A DNA stretch of 64,000 nucleotides from Sisyra terminalis (GCA_958496175.1 OY292274.1:15769689-15833688); one strand, 5' to 3'; shown: positions 12,930 to 26,798, numbered from the stretch's first letter. Made by a program: numbers and translations. The notes: generated by a model from the letters alone, not told the origin.

Positions 12930-15900
12930 TGTTTAAATTAATTTAACTATATTCCACTTACCCGTTACCCTGATATTATTATTATTGTTATTTATACTGG
13001 AATTGAACCTTACATAAAATATAGCATTAATATTGTCATATATTTGAAATTCGCCTCAATTTCTAGACACATGTTCGTTTTCAATTGTCCTTATTTATTA
13101 TTATTATTATAATAATATAATATTATAATAATTATTATAATATTATATTATTATTATGTTCCTGTACATTAGGGTCATTAGGGTGTCCCAAGCTGTAAAG
13201 GTAAATTTTTTTTTTCGAATTTCGATACGCATACCGTCTATTTTTATTTCTATTTGACCCAAATAACTAAAATACTAAATATTATCGCTATCGAACAACC
13301 ATAACCCGTGTCGACTTGATCTCAAACTTAAAATATAAAAATTAATGTAGAATCCATACGGGAATATAAGATATTTCTTAAAACAGTATATAAGACACTG
13401 CTTTGTCTGTATCTTATGTTTACTAAGTATTTATTATTAAAAGGACATTATTCAGTAGTTTTTCTTTTCAACGTTTGCTTTTTCAGTTAGAATATAACTT
13501 GATTGAAACAAAGTCATCAATGATTTTTTTCTGAAATTAAAAATGAGTGTACCCTTATCATATATCTTAGTAATAAATACAATTTATATTATCACTTTCC
13601 AGCCTAACCATGAAATGAGTCACTAAGTTCTTCTTTCGACGGGATACAGCGTTTATAATTATATTATATATATATATATAATTATATTATGATATATTAC
13701 ATATACAGTTACTCGTTGTATAATTTTTACTTTTGGTTTTTGGCATACATCATCATCAACGGACAAGACTAACGTTTCATCTATTAAATACCATAAATGC
13801 TGGCAGAATTTCATAAAGCTGATTTTAAGATTCATTTGTCTATTTTTTTCGTAAGCTTTTACGACCTTTAAACAGCATACAAACTCTCCAGGTAAGGTGC
13901 ATTGAAGCTAAATTGCATTACAGCCAAAGTTTAGCGTTGGATGTCAATGGTTAATGTTAGTAAATAATTTCTGAATAATCATCTTTAGTGATTTCTTTAG
14001 TTATCTCAATTCGGTAAAATTCTAACATTTTGTTCATTTCTGATACATTGAGGCATGACAACTTTCCTGTACTATTCTGTATTTTCTTGAGATCAATATT
14101 TTTCCAATTTTCACGGAAATTTTTAAACAAGTGAATGTCAATAAATTGTAATGGTCTGGCTAATTTTTTCTTCATACACGTCTTTGAATACTAATTCGTA
14201 GACGTTTTAGCTGGGGAGCATTTCTTTACTTAGTTTCTACTCAAGAAGCACAGAAGTCCCAATAATACAAACCTAATGTGCAGCAATAATTCTACAACAA
14301 GGAATTTGCACTTTATTTTAAGATTCCTGTCAATAACGGCGTTCCAAACGGCCTGTGCCTGTTCTCTTTCCTGAAGAGTTGTCCAATTTTGGTACAGTGA
14401 TAAGTTGTTCTTTATTACCATATGAAATAACTATCAGTAATTGTTCTTCTTTCGATTTTCATGCATTAAAACCAGGAAGAGTTTACCATCCTAATGGACA
14501 GTTAAAGTATCCGGTTCTTATTTTGGGAATCGACTTTCATAGCTTCTCGTGCTCTTTTCGCTTTTCCCTACGAATTCTTTGAATGAAGGAATTACTTATG
14601 AGAAATTTATTATTGTTAAATCCCAGTGCCTCAATGGTTACTTCAGAAGTAAACACAACTTTTTATACTGAACTGACGCTTATCTAATACTATCACTAAT
14701 TTTGGAGTTATGAAATGATTCCTAGTTAAAGTTTTATTATTATCGAATTGTGTGCTAATAGCTTAGATGGGCAAATTTGCTTATAAATCCATTATTTTAG
14801 AATCAGAAAACAAATTTATTTGTAGAAGAATTTTGTTTTCATTTTTTTGTAAATTTCTCTAATTTAAGTATATGGTCGCTTAATTTTTTACATATTTAGG
14901 TAAAGATTTAATTACGTGCCTTTTCTCAATAAATAATGCATTCGCGAATAGATTTGCGCAATCATTAACACATAAATTTACTTCACGAATATAATAGAAC
15001 ACGATGGCTTGTACTTGTCCCTTTTGGGGAAGTTTGGAACCGGTTATTTGATGTTTTACGTTTTATAATAAAAATATTACCATTTTTGAACTGCGTTATT
15101 TTACCTACATGTTGATTGAATAAAAAAAATCACTTATTAAACAAATCAGTATTAGAAAGCACATTCATACGATACTCCCGCGCGCCTTCGTATAAGTTTT
15201 GGTATGTTTCGATGCAAGTAGGCGGCGCTGGTTGCAGTGGTTCTAGGTGCATGAAATTACGGGGTGTGCGTTGAAAAAAAAGTTTTCTTTTTTGGGATAC
15301 CTTACTGTACATACATGTGTACTTTGTTTTTAAGAATGACTGAATTTATTTTTATGAAATTTGGTATTTAAGCACAACTTATTGCTCTATTCTCAATAAA
15401 CTACACAGTATAAAGGTAGCAAAATATGTGATGATATTCCAAACATTCTCACATATATCTGAAGAATGATAAAAAAAAATACACAGATACATAAAGTATC
15501 ATTATTTTTAACTATGAGAGCATAACACCCTTTACTTTTCTACTTTATGTCCTAGTTTCGCCCTAGTTGCATTTTTCTTTCTACAGTATCGTATTAATAT
15601 TTGAAGAAATAAAACTACATAAATAAAATAAAATATTTTTTTTGTTAACAACGTTGATAACTCCTACAAAATTAACTGCAAATATAAAGCAGATTGCAAT
15701 ACATACAATTGACCACACGAAAGGCATGAGTGGCTAAGTTAATTCCAGCAGCTTTTAAAGTTTGACTTTGTGCTTTATAAAATAGTCAGTCCAAACACTT
15801 ATGTACCTAACTGGAAATTGGAGTCGCTTGAACTGAAGTTGAATCAATTAATTAATTAAATTAAACTGAAGGTAATTTTGAGTATATCATCGGCATTATT

Positions 15901-16328
15901 GGCATTAAAACATTTTCACCATTTCTGCAACCTGCTAGCCACTAGTAGGTTTGATACATTCGATTGAAAACAATTTCAAATTTACTATTTTAAGTCTTCC
16001 ATCGCCTCACAACTACGGTGGATTCAAATTTTTAAGTGATCAAATAAATCTACCCTTAGCATTAATTAATTTGGGGAGTGAAATTCACGAGCCCGTAGAA
16101 GAATTCAAAAATTTTCGTGGATACTGTATTGTCTCCTCGCTATTTACGACTATGTCAACGGAGTAGAAGATTTATGAAGATGCTAAAAATTTTAAAAGAA
16201 TTAAATTATTTATTTTATTGACTTATTGAAGTTAGCATTAGTGCACATTGCTTTATACAACAATTTAGTGTTGTGGTGGATGTATTTCCTAGGTAAATTC
16301 CTCCAAATGCATCAAAGCATACATTATT
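12930..16328. other. Non-coding AT-rich spacer
   Basis: It contains a TTA/TAA palindromic microsatellite at about 13085-13157 and a TA run near 13665-13680. Short open frames on the minus strand at 13957-14175 and 14230-14421 have balanced composition but match no family I know. They may be remnants of an unidentified coding segment; I cannot support a gene. Confidence 0.4.
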
Positions 16329-16364
16329 ATTGAAATGGAAACTTTTTTAGTATCGTTGTGACTT

Positions 16365-16382
16365 GAAATTTCATGAAACGAA
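16365..16382 (+). promoter_or_regulatory. Heat-shock element in family C copy 1
   Basis: GAA-AT-TTC-AT-GAA-AC-GAA. The first three units match the HSF-binding consensus nGAAnnTTCnnGAAn exactly. The same string is present in both other family C copies. Confidence 0.6.
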
Positions 16383-16844
16383 AAAGCGGCAGTTAAAACA
16401 GATAAACATATGAACCTATAAGATTTAACGAACGATAAAATAAGATAAAAAAATATTACAGTGTTTCTTATGTATGTTCGCGCCTGCGTATTACACTCCT
16501 TGGGAATAGTCGTTCTTACAACCGTGGTGAATTGTATATTGTTTACATAAAACATTTCATTATTTTAATAGAAACATTTTTAAATTACGCCAAAAACGAA
16601 TACAGAATATTATCATGACTATCGAAAGAAAACAAGACTGCAAGGCTATATAAACCGCAAAAAGTTCATCAACAAAAATTTAATAAAATGTATACCAGAG
16701 ATATCGCATATTGTTTGCAACATCAAATTCCAAAGATTTTAAGTGGAGATTTTAATTTTAATATTGTACTAGACACCAAATTTATTTTAAAACTGTGTAG
16801 CAGTCAAAAGCAGTAATTGACGATATATTACATAATTACAGATA

Positions 16845-16994
16845 ATTTTCGATCATCCAGCTGTGATTGGCTGTTGGTGGAAACGCCTTCTGGATGTTGA
16901 CTGAATCGTTCTTCCATTGATTTTCGATCACCCAGCTGTGATTGGCTGAAGGTGGGAATGCCCTCTTAATGTTTTCTGCTTAATTCTTCCACTC
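16845..16994 (+). repeat. 75-bp tandem duplication in family C copy 1
   Basis: Two adjacent units share ATTTTCGATCA, CCAGCTGTGATTGGCTG and the CTTCCA end, differing at several bases. The family copy at 44.85 kb has a single equivalent unit, so the duplication is specific to this copy and old enough to have diverged. Confidence 0.75.
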
Positions 16995-17290
16995 GACGTA
17001 ATTACTCGCATGCCAACGATATATCTATTGATCAAATCGAAACTAAAGTATTTATTTCATATTTTAATTACCCTAATCCTATCATATCATTTTCCGAAAA
17101 TGCAAACTCGGTGTCTTGAAAAATATATATGTAATAAATATATGAATGATGGTATCGATATTATAATAACTCAATCCTACAATTATCTTACTCCCAAAAT
17201 TTTACATTCACCTTATTATCTTAAAGTTCCCATTTTTGAAGGTTTCATTTCTATAGCGTGTGAACTGCAGACATGTGTTTTTATTTATAT

Positions 17291-18836
17291 TATATCCTTT
17301 GATAACAATACAATGTTTGTTTGTTTTTTTTCAACTCCAATAAAAATTAAATGTTTTCTTTTTGGCGACATTACCTGTTTATAAAATTTACTATTATTTT
17401 TGATAAACATTTTTGTCACTTTTCTGATTTTCTTTACTTTTATTTTCTGGACATTATATGCTGTTACAAATTTATATATATTTTTTCGAAAGCTTGTTTC
17501 CTGTAAGTAATCACTTAGCTCTGTTTATGAATTTTAATCATACGAAATTGCATACCAAAAACCCACTTGTGAAAATTTAACTATATTGATCCGAATTATT
17601 TGGTATAAGGGCAGTTTAAATCTAGATGCAATAACTAAAACGATGATCTTATTAAATCAAATTTTTATGTCTTTATGGGTTTTTGCGGCGCACGTAAAAT
17701 TCTCAGTTGAAATGATTTTTGCTGACATCTAAAACAATCATTGTCATATTTTAGACAATTTACACGAAATCTTCATTAATCATGCATTTTAATCTTCCTC
17801 ATGAATCACTCTGTCCATTGGTGAAAACCGTATGAAAATACGATTAGTAATTCTTAAGCTCATCGTATTCAGTAAACAAGTACGGTGGAGGTAATTTGTT
17901 AAATAATATAAATAATCAAACAATCTAAAACCTGTGATATCGTTTGTATCACAGAATAATATACTAAAATATAATTTTACTACAAGCCATATTACTAATT
18001 TTAATCTCTTTACTATTTTCTTATTTTGGGCTTCATGAGTGAAAATTTTGAAGATACAAAAAAAAATGATTGAGGAAGTTATACTTGAAGTCTAGCTCTT
18101 CATATTTAAAGCGAAAATGCTGCAGCGTCACCAATAAGATATAATGTAAAATATTATTTTGATTTATATTTAAAACGCTTTCGATGATTTGGTTACAAAA
18201 TATTGTTGTTTTGCCTTAAATAAAAACTTAATTTCGTTTTATTAATAAACTTTTAATAAACTTTTTGTGAAACTGAATGTGAAAACCGCATCAAAATCCG
18301 TTGGGTGCTTAAGGATAAGTTAGCGGAAATATTGACACACGCGGGAAGACTTAATTAAACCTTTGATGTTAGTTTCGCGTTCCTGATGACTACAAATTTA
18401 GTAGGCAATAATTAACACACTTTCAATCACCCAATCCAGCTGAAATTTTGCACATAAGCTTAACCCATATTTCATTTTCATTAATTGAAATTTCAGCTTG
18501 ATCGAAGTTAGTATAATAAACGGTATTTTCGTGGATCAGGCACGTCAGTGGGGATCATAACTATTACGGCACAATTTATTCGTGAATCAAAGAAAGAACA
18601 AAGTTGAAAATACAACGTTATCATATATTGACGTCCTTTCGAGGGACATGAGCTGATTTGTTTTGTATTTGCTGTGAATTTTGATTAATTTTTCATGAAT
18701 AAATTGGACCATAATGGTTCTGATCTACGCTGACCTAATCCAGGAAAATCATAGGTAAGGTCGCAACATTGCTCAAAAAACAACGATATTTTTAAAAGTG
18801 AATCATCGATATAAAATACATCGATGTTTATGAACG
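17291..18836. other. Non-coding AT-rich spacer
   Basis: I see nothing recognisable beyond low-complexity A/T. There are no open frames worth reporting and no repeat shared with the rest of the window. Confidence 0.5.
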
Positions 18837-19550
18837 ACTAGCAGATCCCCGCGACTTCGTCTGCGTAACGTAGGTGAAGATTATATTTTCTTTTTAAATT
18901 TGCTATTTGTAGTGGTATATGAAAATTATTATTTTTATTATTTCTTTTACGAAAAACATAATCATACTTAAAAACACTATTTTGTCAACTTTAAAAATAG
19001 ACATTTAATGAATTGTTACTTAGAATAAAATAGTTGTATATAATGATCAATAAATTTTCATATGTTTTAATTTTCTATGTATTTTATATATATAAAGGTT
19101 TATATATCAAAGAGGCAATATTTTAAACTTTAAATTGAATTTACTGTGCTTTTTATCAGTTCAACTAAAAATATTTTTACAGATTATTTTCTAACTTTTA
19201 ATTATCTTTCCAATGATATATAACTCACCTATGTAAAGTAAAAATTTTTGTTTTCATCCCTAGGGAATACCTTCCCTTATTATTCCCTTATCCCTTATTA
19301 TCCCTATAGGCTACTATAGTAGCCTATAGTATGTGAGAAATTGTGTTGTATCTTAATACCACATTTCATTAAATTCGGTGGTTCCGTTCTTTAGTTAAAT
19401 CGAGACACACAGACAGACAGACAGACAGACAAAAATTTTAAAAATGTTAAATTTGGAATAAGGGCCTCTTGAAACAAATATTTACCCTAAAATTGGGTTC
19501 AAAATCGAAATGTACAGACAGACGTAAGAATTTTATATATTAGTATAGAT
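18837..19550 (+). repeat. Family A repeat, copy 3 (internally deleted, 0.7 kb)
   Basis: It has both family ends: ACTAGCAGATCCCCGCGAC at the start and TATATATTAGTATAGAT at the end. The whole middle is missing, including the tRNA-like block. The tail holds a CAGA microsatellite (about 19408-19430). ATCGATGTTT lies on each side (18820-18829 and 19553-19562), an imperfect target-duplication candidate set 7 and 2 nt from the ends. A 26-bp perfect palindrome interrupts the family sequence at 19304-19329. Confidence 0.75.
19304..19329. repeat. 26-bp perfect palindrome
   Basis: The sequence CTATAGGCTACTA is followed directly by its reverse complement with no loop. Copies 2, 4 and 5 of family A lack it, so it arose inside this copy. 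Confidence 0.85.
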
Positions 19551-22130
19551 ATATCGATGTTTGAAAAAATCGATGTATCGTTTGTATCCCTAACCACAGA
19601 AAGACTTAATTAACTTTTATGAAGTTCTCACATTTAGTAGTAATTAATTTCAAATGTTATGTTGATTTTTCAAGAAAAGGATTAAATATAATTGATTTAG
19701 AATGATTTTTTTTACTTAAAATTTTGGTGCCCATCAACTTAGGCCATATGCACCTTAGATATATTTACATAGGTGAGTTTTTTACATTAAGTATAGATTA
19801 TATGTAATGGTATTTATCTATGAACATTGATATTTAGCTAAAATTATTAAAATTAGAGTAAAACTATAGATTTGAGATATAAATAATATGTGAGCACAAT
19901 GGATTTACACAACAGATTAAATTTTTCACTTATCACAGATTAAATTTTAAACTTTGTTTTCTTCAGGGACTGTAAAATATCATTAAAAAATTGTTTATGA
20001 GTTAATTTTTATTTGAAACTTTAGATATGTATGATGTTTATCAATGAAATATGGGGTTTTGTTAATAACTAATATTAAATCAATATCAACTATAAGCTTT
20101 GTTCTTTCAGCTCATCAGACACAAAAGCATTTTCAGGAAAAAATACGTTTTGAATAAAAAACTAAGTTGAAGTGGATACCTAACGATTATTAAATGACTT
20201 TTTTCCAAACGATAAGCGTTCAATTTTCTTCTTTCGCAAATACTTAAATCAGCTACCTACATCCCCGTGTTTCTCCCTTATTTTGCTTACAATTATTTGC
20301 CTGTAGTTTTTTTTTCACGTCATTATTAATTTTTTTACAACTGTCGTTTTACTTAAAATATTCACTTAATAAAAATTTACAATTTATAACTTGAATCACT
20401 TTATTTTAATGTTATGGTTCAACTATTCATATGCAAAGGAGGTTAATGCAAAAGGCATGAAATATGCAAAATCCGATGTCAAACAACGCCAAGTTTTAAG
20501 TCAAGCAATTAAAACAAAAAAAAAAAATATTTGATATGCACTTCATTTTAAACATGTATAATATATATTACATTTTACACTAAATCGCTTATGAAATGTA
20601 ACGTCAAAGAAAGAACGAAAGGACGGTTATATTGTACAAAATACTTTCAAAACTATTTGATAAAATGCTTTTGTGTCACTTTACAATTGCTGTAGAAATC
20701 AAACATGAGTGTAAAAAAATTCCATGAACACATAATTAATGCTTCGCTCTCTTTGGCTCTTTTCATGCATAAATTTTAACAAAATTACTTCATTTTAAAA
20801 GAGGAATTTCAAATATTTCAAATCATCACAACATATCAACATCATATGACAAAATATTCATATTATTACTTATTCGAAGACCCTATGAACTTCGAACCAC
20901 CTGAAATTAAAATACTAAAATTAATTGATATTGGCAATATTGCCACATTTAAATTATTAATTTGGATATTATTAATTACCCATTCTTCATCATAACAAAT
21001 TAAGAGCTTTTTTTAATTATACATTTTATTTTACATATTTAAATTCATGCCTATAAGAACATTGAAAAATCGTATTATTCTTTTGGCCAATTTTATCCTA
21101 AGGTCACTATTAGTCAGGGACTAAAAGCTTACTGGAAATAATTCTGTTTTCTTCAGTACTTCTTTAAACAGTATATTTGATTGTTTTTTTTTATCATTTG
21201 ACACTTCAGTACATGGTTAAGGTGGTCCACCTTTCTGCATTACTACAATGTAACTGTTTGAATGTGCAACAATGATGTCCTGATCTTATTTTGGTAATTA
21301 TTTTTATCCTTTCTGTGCTGTTGTTTGGAATGAACCCATAGTCTTTAAGCCTTCGTACGATTTGTAATATATTAGAAGTTGCTTGGTAAATTAGTTTCTC
21401 TTCTTTTGATATACTCTTCAATTTTTTGTGCATATATTGATCCTTTTTCAGATTTGAAAATGACGAATGAAGTTTAAAACATGTTTTATTTCAATTAATT
21501 TATCGACCCTCTAGTGACCCTGTTTGTAACCTGATACCCATAAGAGTATTGGTAATTTTGATTTTCTTGTGATTGTTTAATACTGTCTCTGATTTTAAAA
21601 ATAATTTCTACCCTCTTACTACTCTTTGCACTTTGTACGCATAAGTTAAATATAAAAAAAAAATGTTCCTTAAATTGTATTACGAAAAATACTACGAAGA
21701 TTGGTTTTATGTTATTGGTACTTTGGAAAGCATTAGATCTTTTAGATCGTGGCATTGTTCATATTAATACTCTCATAATAAGATTTATTAATAACACTCA
21801 CACAAAATATGAATTAAATTATAAATTTGACATTTAAATTCAATAAATAAAAAAGCAAATTCAATCGGTTGCTGTGCGTTTTTTTACTTATCACAGGCAT
21901 CAATAATTACAATTAATGTAGAAGTGTGCGAGATAAGAGTAAACAATTACGAAATATAGCAATCCTAATTTATTTAAAATCGTATTTTATTCATAATTTT
22001 TCAGATATTATAATATTTATTCTATTAATCTAAGTGTAGACGAATCGCACAAATCATAGATCATAAAAATCGGTTCAGTCATTCTTCAGTTATCAATATT
22101 CTAACTACCACAACTTTATTTTATATACTT
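19551..22130. other. Non-coding AT-rich spacer
   Basis: No gene is recognised. Minus-strand open frames at 21206-21433 and 21495-21755 are short and match no known family. Confidence 0.5.
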
Positions 22131-24167
22131 AGTAGCTGATCCCTGTGACTTCGTCTGCGTAACGTAGGTGTAGATTATATTTTCTTTTTAGATTTATTAT
22201 AAATAGTGGTAAATAGAAATTTTTCTTATTTCTTTTACGAAAAACACAATCATACTTAAAAACACTATTTTGTTGACTTTAAAAAGACACATTTAATGAA
22301 CTGTTGTCTAGAATAAAATAGTTGTATGTAATGATCAATTAATTTTCAAAAAATGCTTAAAAATATCTAAAAAGACTACGTCTATTGCGTATGCTTACGG
22401 TAGGAATACCTACTATGAACAAAATAATCCGTAAATCAATCAGCATCTATACATAAATAATAAATATCTTCAAGTTCAATAAATTCGGTCTTAATTATGA
22501 TTTAAAACAGTCAAAAGTTTCCAAAATACTCGCGTCAAAGTATAAACAGTTAAGGGTCTAGGTTTTGAATATTAGTTGGAATACCATCTTACTGTCTCGA
22601 TTCCCGAAAGAACATTTTTCCAAAAACTATTACACTACTGAAATATGCAATACTACCGCGAAATTGAAATTTGTACAATTACACGAAACCCAGTTCTTCC
22701 ATAGTTAAGTATAACCATTGTGTAACTATACACTTAATATTAAAATATCTGAATTTCAACTATACAATTAAACCATATTGGATAGTCTCGAGTTCACCAT
22801 ACATGAGTTCGCGTATGCCTTTTGCTCTGGAAGGGCATTTTAAATTTCTTTTATCATTATGACTTACCGTATTTTTAACATTCAAAACATCACCCGCTCC
22901 TTTAAATTGTTATTCTTTCTCTATCGGTAGGAGCCCCTAACTTTAGTTCACAAAATTGCCGGGTAAGAATTTTTATTTAATTCGCCAAATTTCTGGGGGT
23001 ACTCGCGCAATAATGTATTTATTTGTGAATTCGTATTTCGGATTTTCAGATTCACAATATGTGAAAGTCAAAGAACTTAATGCTCTTATAAACATAACTT
23101 AACCTTTTCAGATTTTTTGCTCAGAGTTTAAATTTTGACGCAGATCCTAAGTTTTTGTTTCTAATAATAAAACAACTTTATTTTAGTTTTGGCGATAAAA
23201 CGTTCCGTCTATAATAGTACTTTGATTATAAAATTTAAAATTTCGATTGTTTATTAGACGCTATGCCGTACAAACTTTACCATCATTTTTCATTTTTTTA
23301 GGGGAGGAATTATCAAAAACCCTTTCTTATTATATATCTGCATCGTTTAAAAAAACACTTTCCAAATTTCAAATTTCCAAAAAAAAAATCTTATCACATG
23401 CCTATTTCTTATAAGAAATTCACCGATTATTTTTATTTCAGCAGTCAGAGGGGGTATATAAATACACGGTTTTATATATGTACGGTTTTAAAAGCGTGTT
23501 TCCTTTAAGCTTTATTATTTTTTTTTTGTATTACTGCTATTACTTTTTTCAGTCAATATTGCCTTACTGAGCAACTCTAAAGGTCTATTTACAACAATTT
23601 TGTAAAAAAAAAGTTTACTGTAAGATTTGAACCCACGTCTCTTTAATTATAAGCACCAGAATGTCAGATACTTAAACCAATGCACTAAACCAATTTTATG
23701 TTTGTTATATATAAAAACTATATTTCAAAGAGGCAATTTTTTGTACTTTATATTGAATTTATTGCGCTTTTTATTAATTCAACTAAAAAGATTAATACAG
23801 AATATTTTCTAACTTATTTTTTTAATTTATAACTTATTATTTTCTAACCTTTCCAATGATATATAACTCGCCTGTCTAAAGTATTTTTTTTCATCCCTCA
23901 ATTTTTACGTAGGAAATATCTTCCCTTATTATTTTTAAGGAATGATAAGTAACCTTATGCGAGTGGGTAGTTGTGTTGTATCTCAATACCAAATTTCGTT
24001 AAATTCGGTTGTTCTGTTCTTTAGTTCAATCTGAATACACTGACAGACAGACAGACAAAAATGTTAAATTTGGCATAAGGGCCACTTGAAACAAATATTT
24101 ACCCTAAAATTGGGTACAAAATCGAGATGTAGAAACAGACGTAAGAATTTTATATATTAGTATAGAT
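22131..24167 (+). repeat. Family A repeat, copy 4 (about 2.0 kb)
   Basis: It starts AGTAGCTGATCCCTGTGAC and ends ATTAGTATAGAT, so both ends are present. Compared with copy 5 it has lost a few hundred bases internally. It carries the tRNA-like block on the minus strand (23613-23692), and the tail has a short CAGA run near 24043-24060. No long open frame is seen. Confidence 0.8.
23613..23692 (-). other. tRNA-derived segment inside family A copy 4
   Basis: On the minus strand an A box with a perfect fit to TRGYNNANNGG (TAGTGCATTGG, complement of 23677-23687) precedes the B box GGGTTCAAATCTTA (23621-23636), followed by a T run (23603-23612). This is the best-preserved of the three copies. Confidence 0.65.
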
Positions 24168-26394
24168 AAATTTGCGTTCATAACGTTTCAGCAATTCATA
24201 GACGACAGATTGAAAATTCTGATTTCTTCAGACATTTCTATTGGAAGTAACTCTTTTGAATTTCCTATAAGTGTATGGTTATAGTTACAAACTCAACATA
24301 GAAAATAAAAAAAATATTTAGCGAGACGCCTTTTTTGAAACAATGGTAAGATTAATCATGTTAACACCAGATATTAATAACTTCAATCTCAGCACCATTT
24401 AAAGTTTACAAAAATAATGTGAGTAAAAACCATAAAAGTAAACTACCGTACTTAATTCTTCATTCTTTAATTTTTCCTCTTTGTTTTATTTATAGATTCT
24501 TATTTAAAAAAATAATGTTGACTGAAATAAAATATTCCCAAGTAATTGGATTTATGTTATTTTTTAGATGCCTTTTGAAAAAAAACGAAATGTATAATTC
24601 TGTTCATATTGTTAATTAAATAAAGAAGTTTCACGTCTCAAAATGAGCGGTGAATTAAACACCGAAATATGTTAGATTAATTTGCATATTGTGTATGGAC
24701 CTAAGTCGATTATATAAACCTTCATAAAAATGTAACATAAAATTGTATCTCTATTCAAATGTCATTTAATTAAAGCAAATCTTCAATGTAAAATTAATTA
24801 AAATTTTATTTTCTCAATATAAGGTTGCATTTTATCACATAGCCATAGTAAATAGTTTTATTATATCGTCTCCATTTGGATTTATTACGTGTTGAGTTTA
24901 GGGAGAGGTAGTTTTTGAATAAAAATTAAATTTTACGATCGGGTACAATCTCTTTTAAATTTTATGGCGGTTTATTCAATTTAATAAAAAATTCGAAAAT
25001 GTTCGGATGGTTCTGTAAGGTTTTCGATCAAGTAGACCATCATGAATTTAATCAAATTCTTGTTTAATTTGTATTTAAGAGAAGTTTCGAAATTATTTCC
25101 GCGGTAACCTCGAAAAAAATGAAAGATTGAAGATGAATTCTTTTTAATTTCTCTTTGGAGATTCAAAAATTTTAATCGTTTGAAATCACGCTATTCTGTA
25201 TAAATGAACCCATTTACCACACACCAAAAGTACAAAACCATATGAAACTAATTTGAGAATTTATGATTCCAAGAAGAATAAGACGAGGAGAAGCGCTAAT
25301 CTTGAACTCGTTAATGTAAAGTAGAACCTTAATGTTCATTTATCATTAGCTTCGTTACAAAATACAGATTCACCGAAATTAAAATTCGTTTTTTCTTGAC
25401 CTTATTCCTCCGTTATTTGATTTACAACTTTTCTGATAATTGCTTATACATTTTTCTCTATTCAATTAAGTTTTCAATAATTTTCTCAAAGGCTTACTTT
25501 TGAATTTACAGTATTTAAAAACAAATCATTTCAGAATTTTTCTCGATAATGTAAATTATAAATAGGTCATGCTTTTAGTAGCTAAATTCCTGTTTCTAGA
25601 ATTGGGGGCGAGCCGATGATGATGTTATCGATCTAAAACGTGTATTCTATGTTATCCCTTGCATATATTCTAATGTTTGTGTACATATTCGTTCTGTGAG
25701 TGAGACATTCACCTGACAACATCGTCTGATAATGTTTTGTCTGTTGTTTCCCCGGAATTGTCACGTTCCTGAACTCATCACCATTGTATAAGCACTTTGT
25801 ATTAAAATACAAACATCCGCGATGTAAATAAATATGAAAAACTTAAATATTTATTCTTAAATTTAAAACTGATGAAAGATATTATTCTTCAGTTCAAAAA
25901 AAAATATCTTCATTGAAATGCATAGTTTAAATGAAGCTTTTGTGCTTAATCAAGCGTTCTATGACAATGACGACCTAATTAACGGTTCATATAGTCTTTT
26001 GTTGGTATCAAACTAATCAATGCACAATTTTGCATTGTTTGAAAATAATTTTCAATTGAAAGAAGTAACTTAAAACTAAACTTTCCACTAACAAAAACTA
26101 TAGAAATGTCGATTTTATTAGTTTATCGTACACAACTTTTAAAACCAACATCTAATAAGAAATAAAAGTTTAACAAAAAGATATAATGGTTAAAACTTAT
26201 AAAAATTGCTAGCCGTTCTTCAACTCCGGCTTCAGTTTAACTATTAGAAACTTCCACTTTCTCTTCTCTAGGGTTTTGTCTCATTTCTGTGGTGGTTGGT
26301 GATTATCATGACAACCCTGGTCTTAACCGCAGTTCTGAAAAGTTACACTAAGGTATAACCAAACCAGTATCTGAAGTTTTGAAGCCAGGACATT
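24168..26394. other. Non-coding AT-rich spacer
   Basis: I found no gene and no repeat shared within the window. A slightly GC-richer patch lies at about 25600-25780. Confidence 0.5.
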
Positions 26395-26798
26395 GGGGCC
26401 GTTCATAAAATACGTCACGCTAAAATAAGCTTTTTCTGACCTCCTCCCTCTCCCCTATTGTCGTCACTCAGTGTCACACTTTTTGTGACCCCCCTACAAA
26501 TATTTCGTCACAAAACTAATACCCCCCCCTGAATATGATAAATTTCAATTAAAAGTGCACAAATTTCTATATATTTAAAAACTCTATATATTAAATATTT
26601 ACTAAATACGAAATGAATGACTTTTTATCATGATAAAAATTGAAAAAGAAAAATAGTCGAAAGAAATATTAATTTAAAAATTTTTGACGAACGGCGAACG
26701 TCACGTTACCGAAGACCCCCCGCCCCCTTTGTCACATCTTGTCACACTCAGCAAGATACCTCCCTCCTAGTATGCGAACGTATTTTATGAACGGCCCC
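26395..26798. mobile_element. TIR DNA element (404 bp, non-autonomous)
   Basis: The left end GGGGCCGTTCATAAAATACG is matched by its inverse at the right end (CGTATTTTATGAACGGCCCC, with nearby mismatch). ATT flanks both sides (26392-26394, 26799-26801), a possible 3-bp target duplication. Eight GTCAC/GTGAC pentamers lie in the subterminal regions, the kind of reiterated site a transposase could bind. No transposase is encoded. The superfamily is uncertain. Confidence 0.75.

Larger units (their letters stand above)
16329..17290 (+). repeat. Family C repeat, copy 1 (about 960 bp)
   Basis: This interspersed repeat is shared with 32812-33080 (first 270 bp only) and 44339-45235 (nearly full length). 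All copies start with AGTATCGTTGTGACTTG or a one-base variant. A perfect three-unit heat-shock element lies near the start (16365-16382). Further in, two 75-bp tandem units (16845-16919, 16920-16994) each carry CAGCTG and GATTGGCTG (E-box plus inverted CCAAT); copy 3 has only one unit. No open frame extends across the copies. Its class is unknown; the promoter-like content would suit an LTR or a 5' region, but no LTR termini or primer site are seen. Confidence 0.75.

Noticed and set aside
13957..14582. Three short frames around 14 kb that look somewhat protein-like
   Set aside because: Balanced composition but no family match and no consistent strand or frame; left as spacer.
19408..19430. 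CAGA microsatellite as an independent locus
   Set aside because: It is part of the family A tail and occurs at the same place in other copies.
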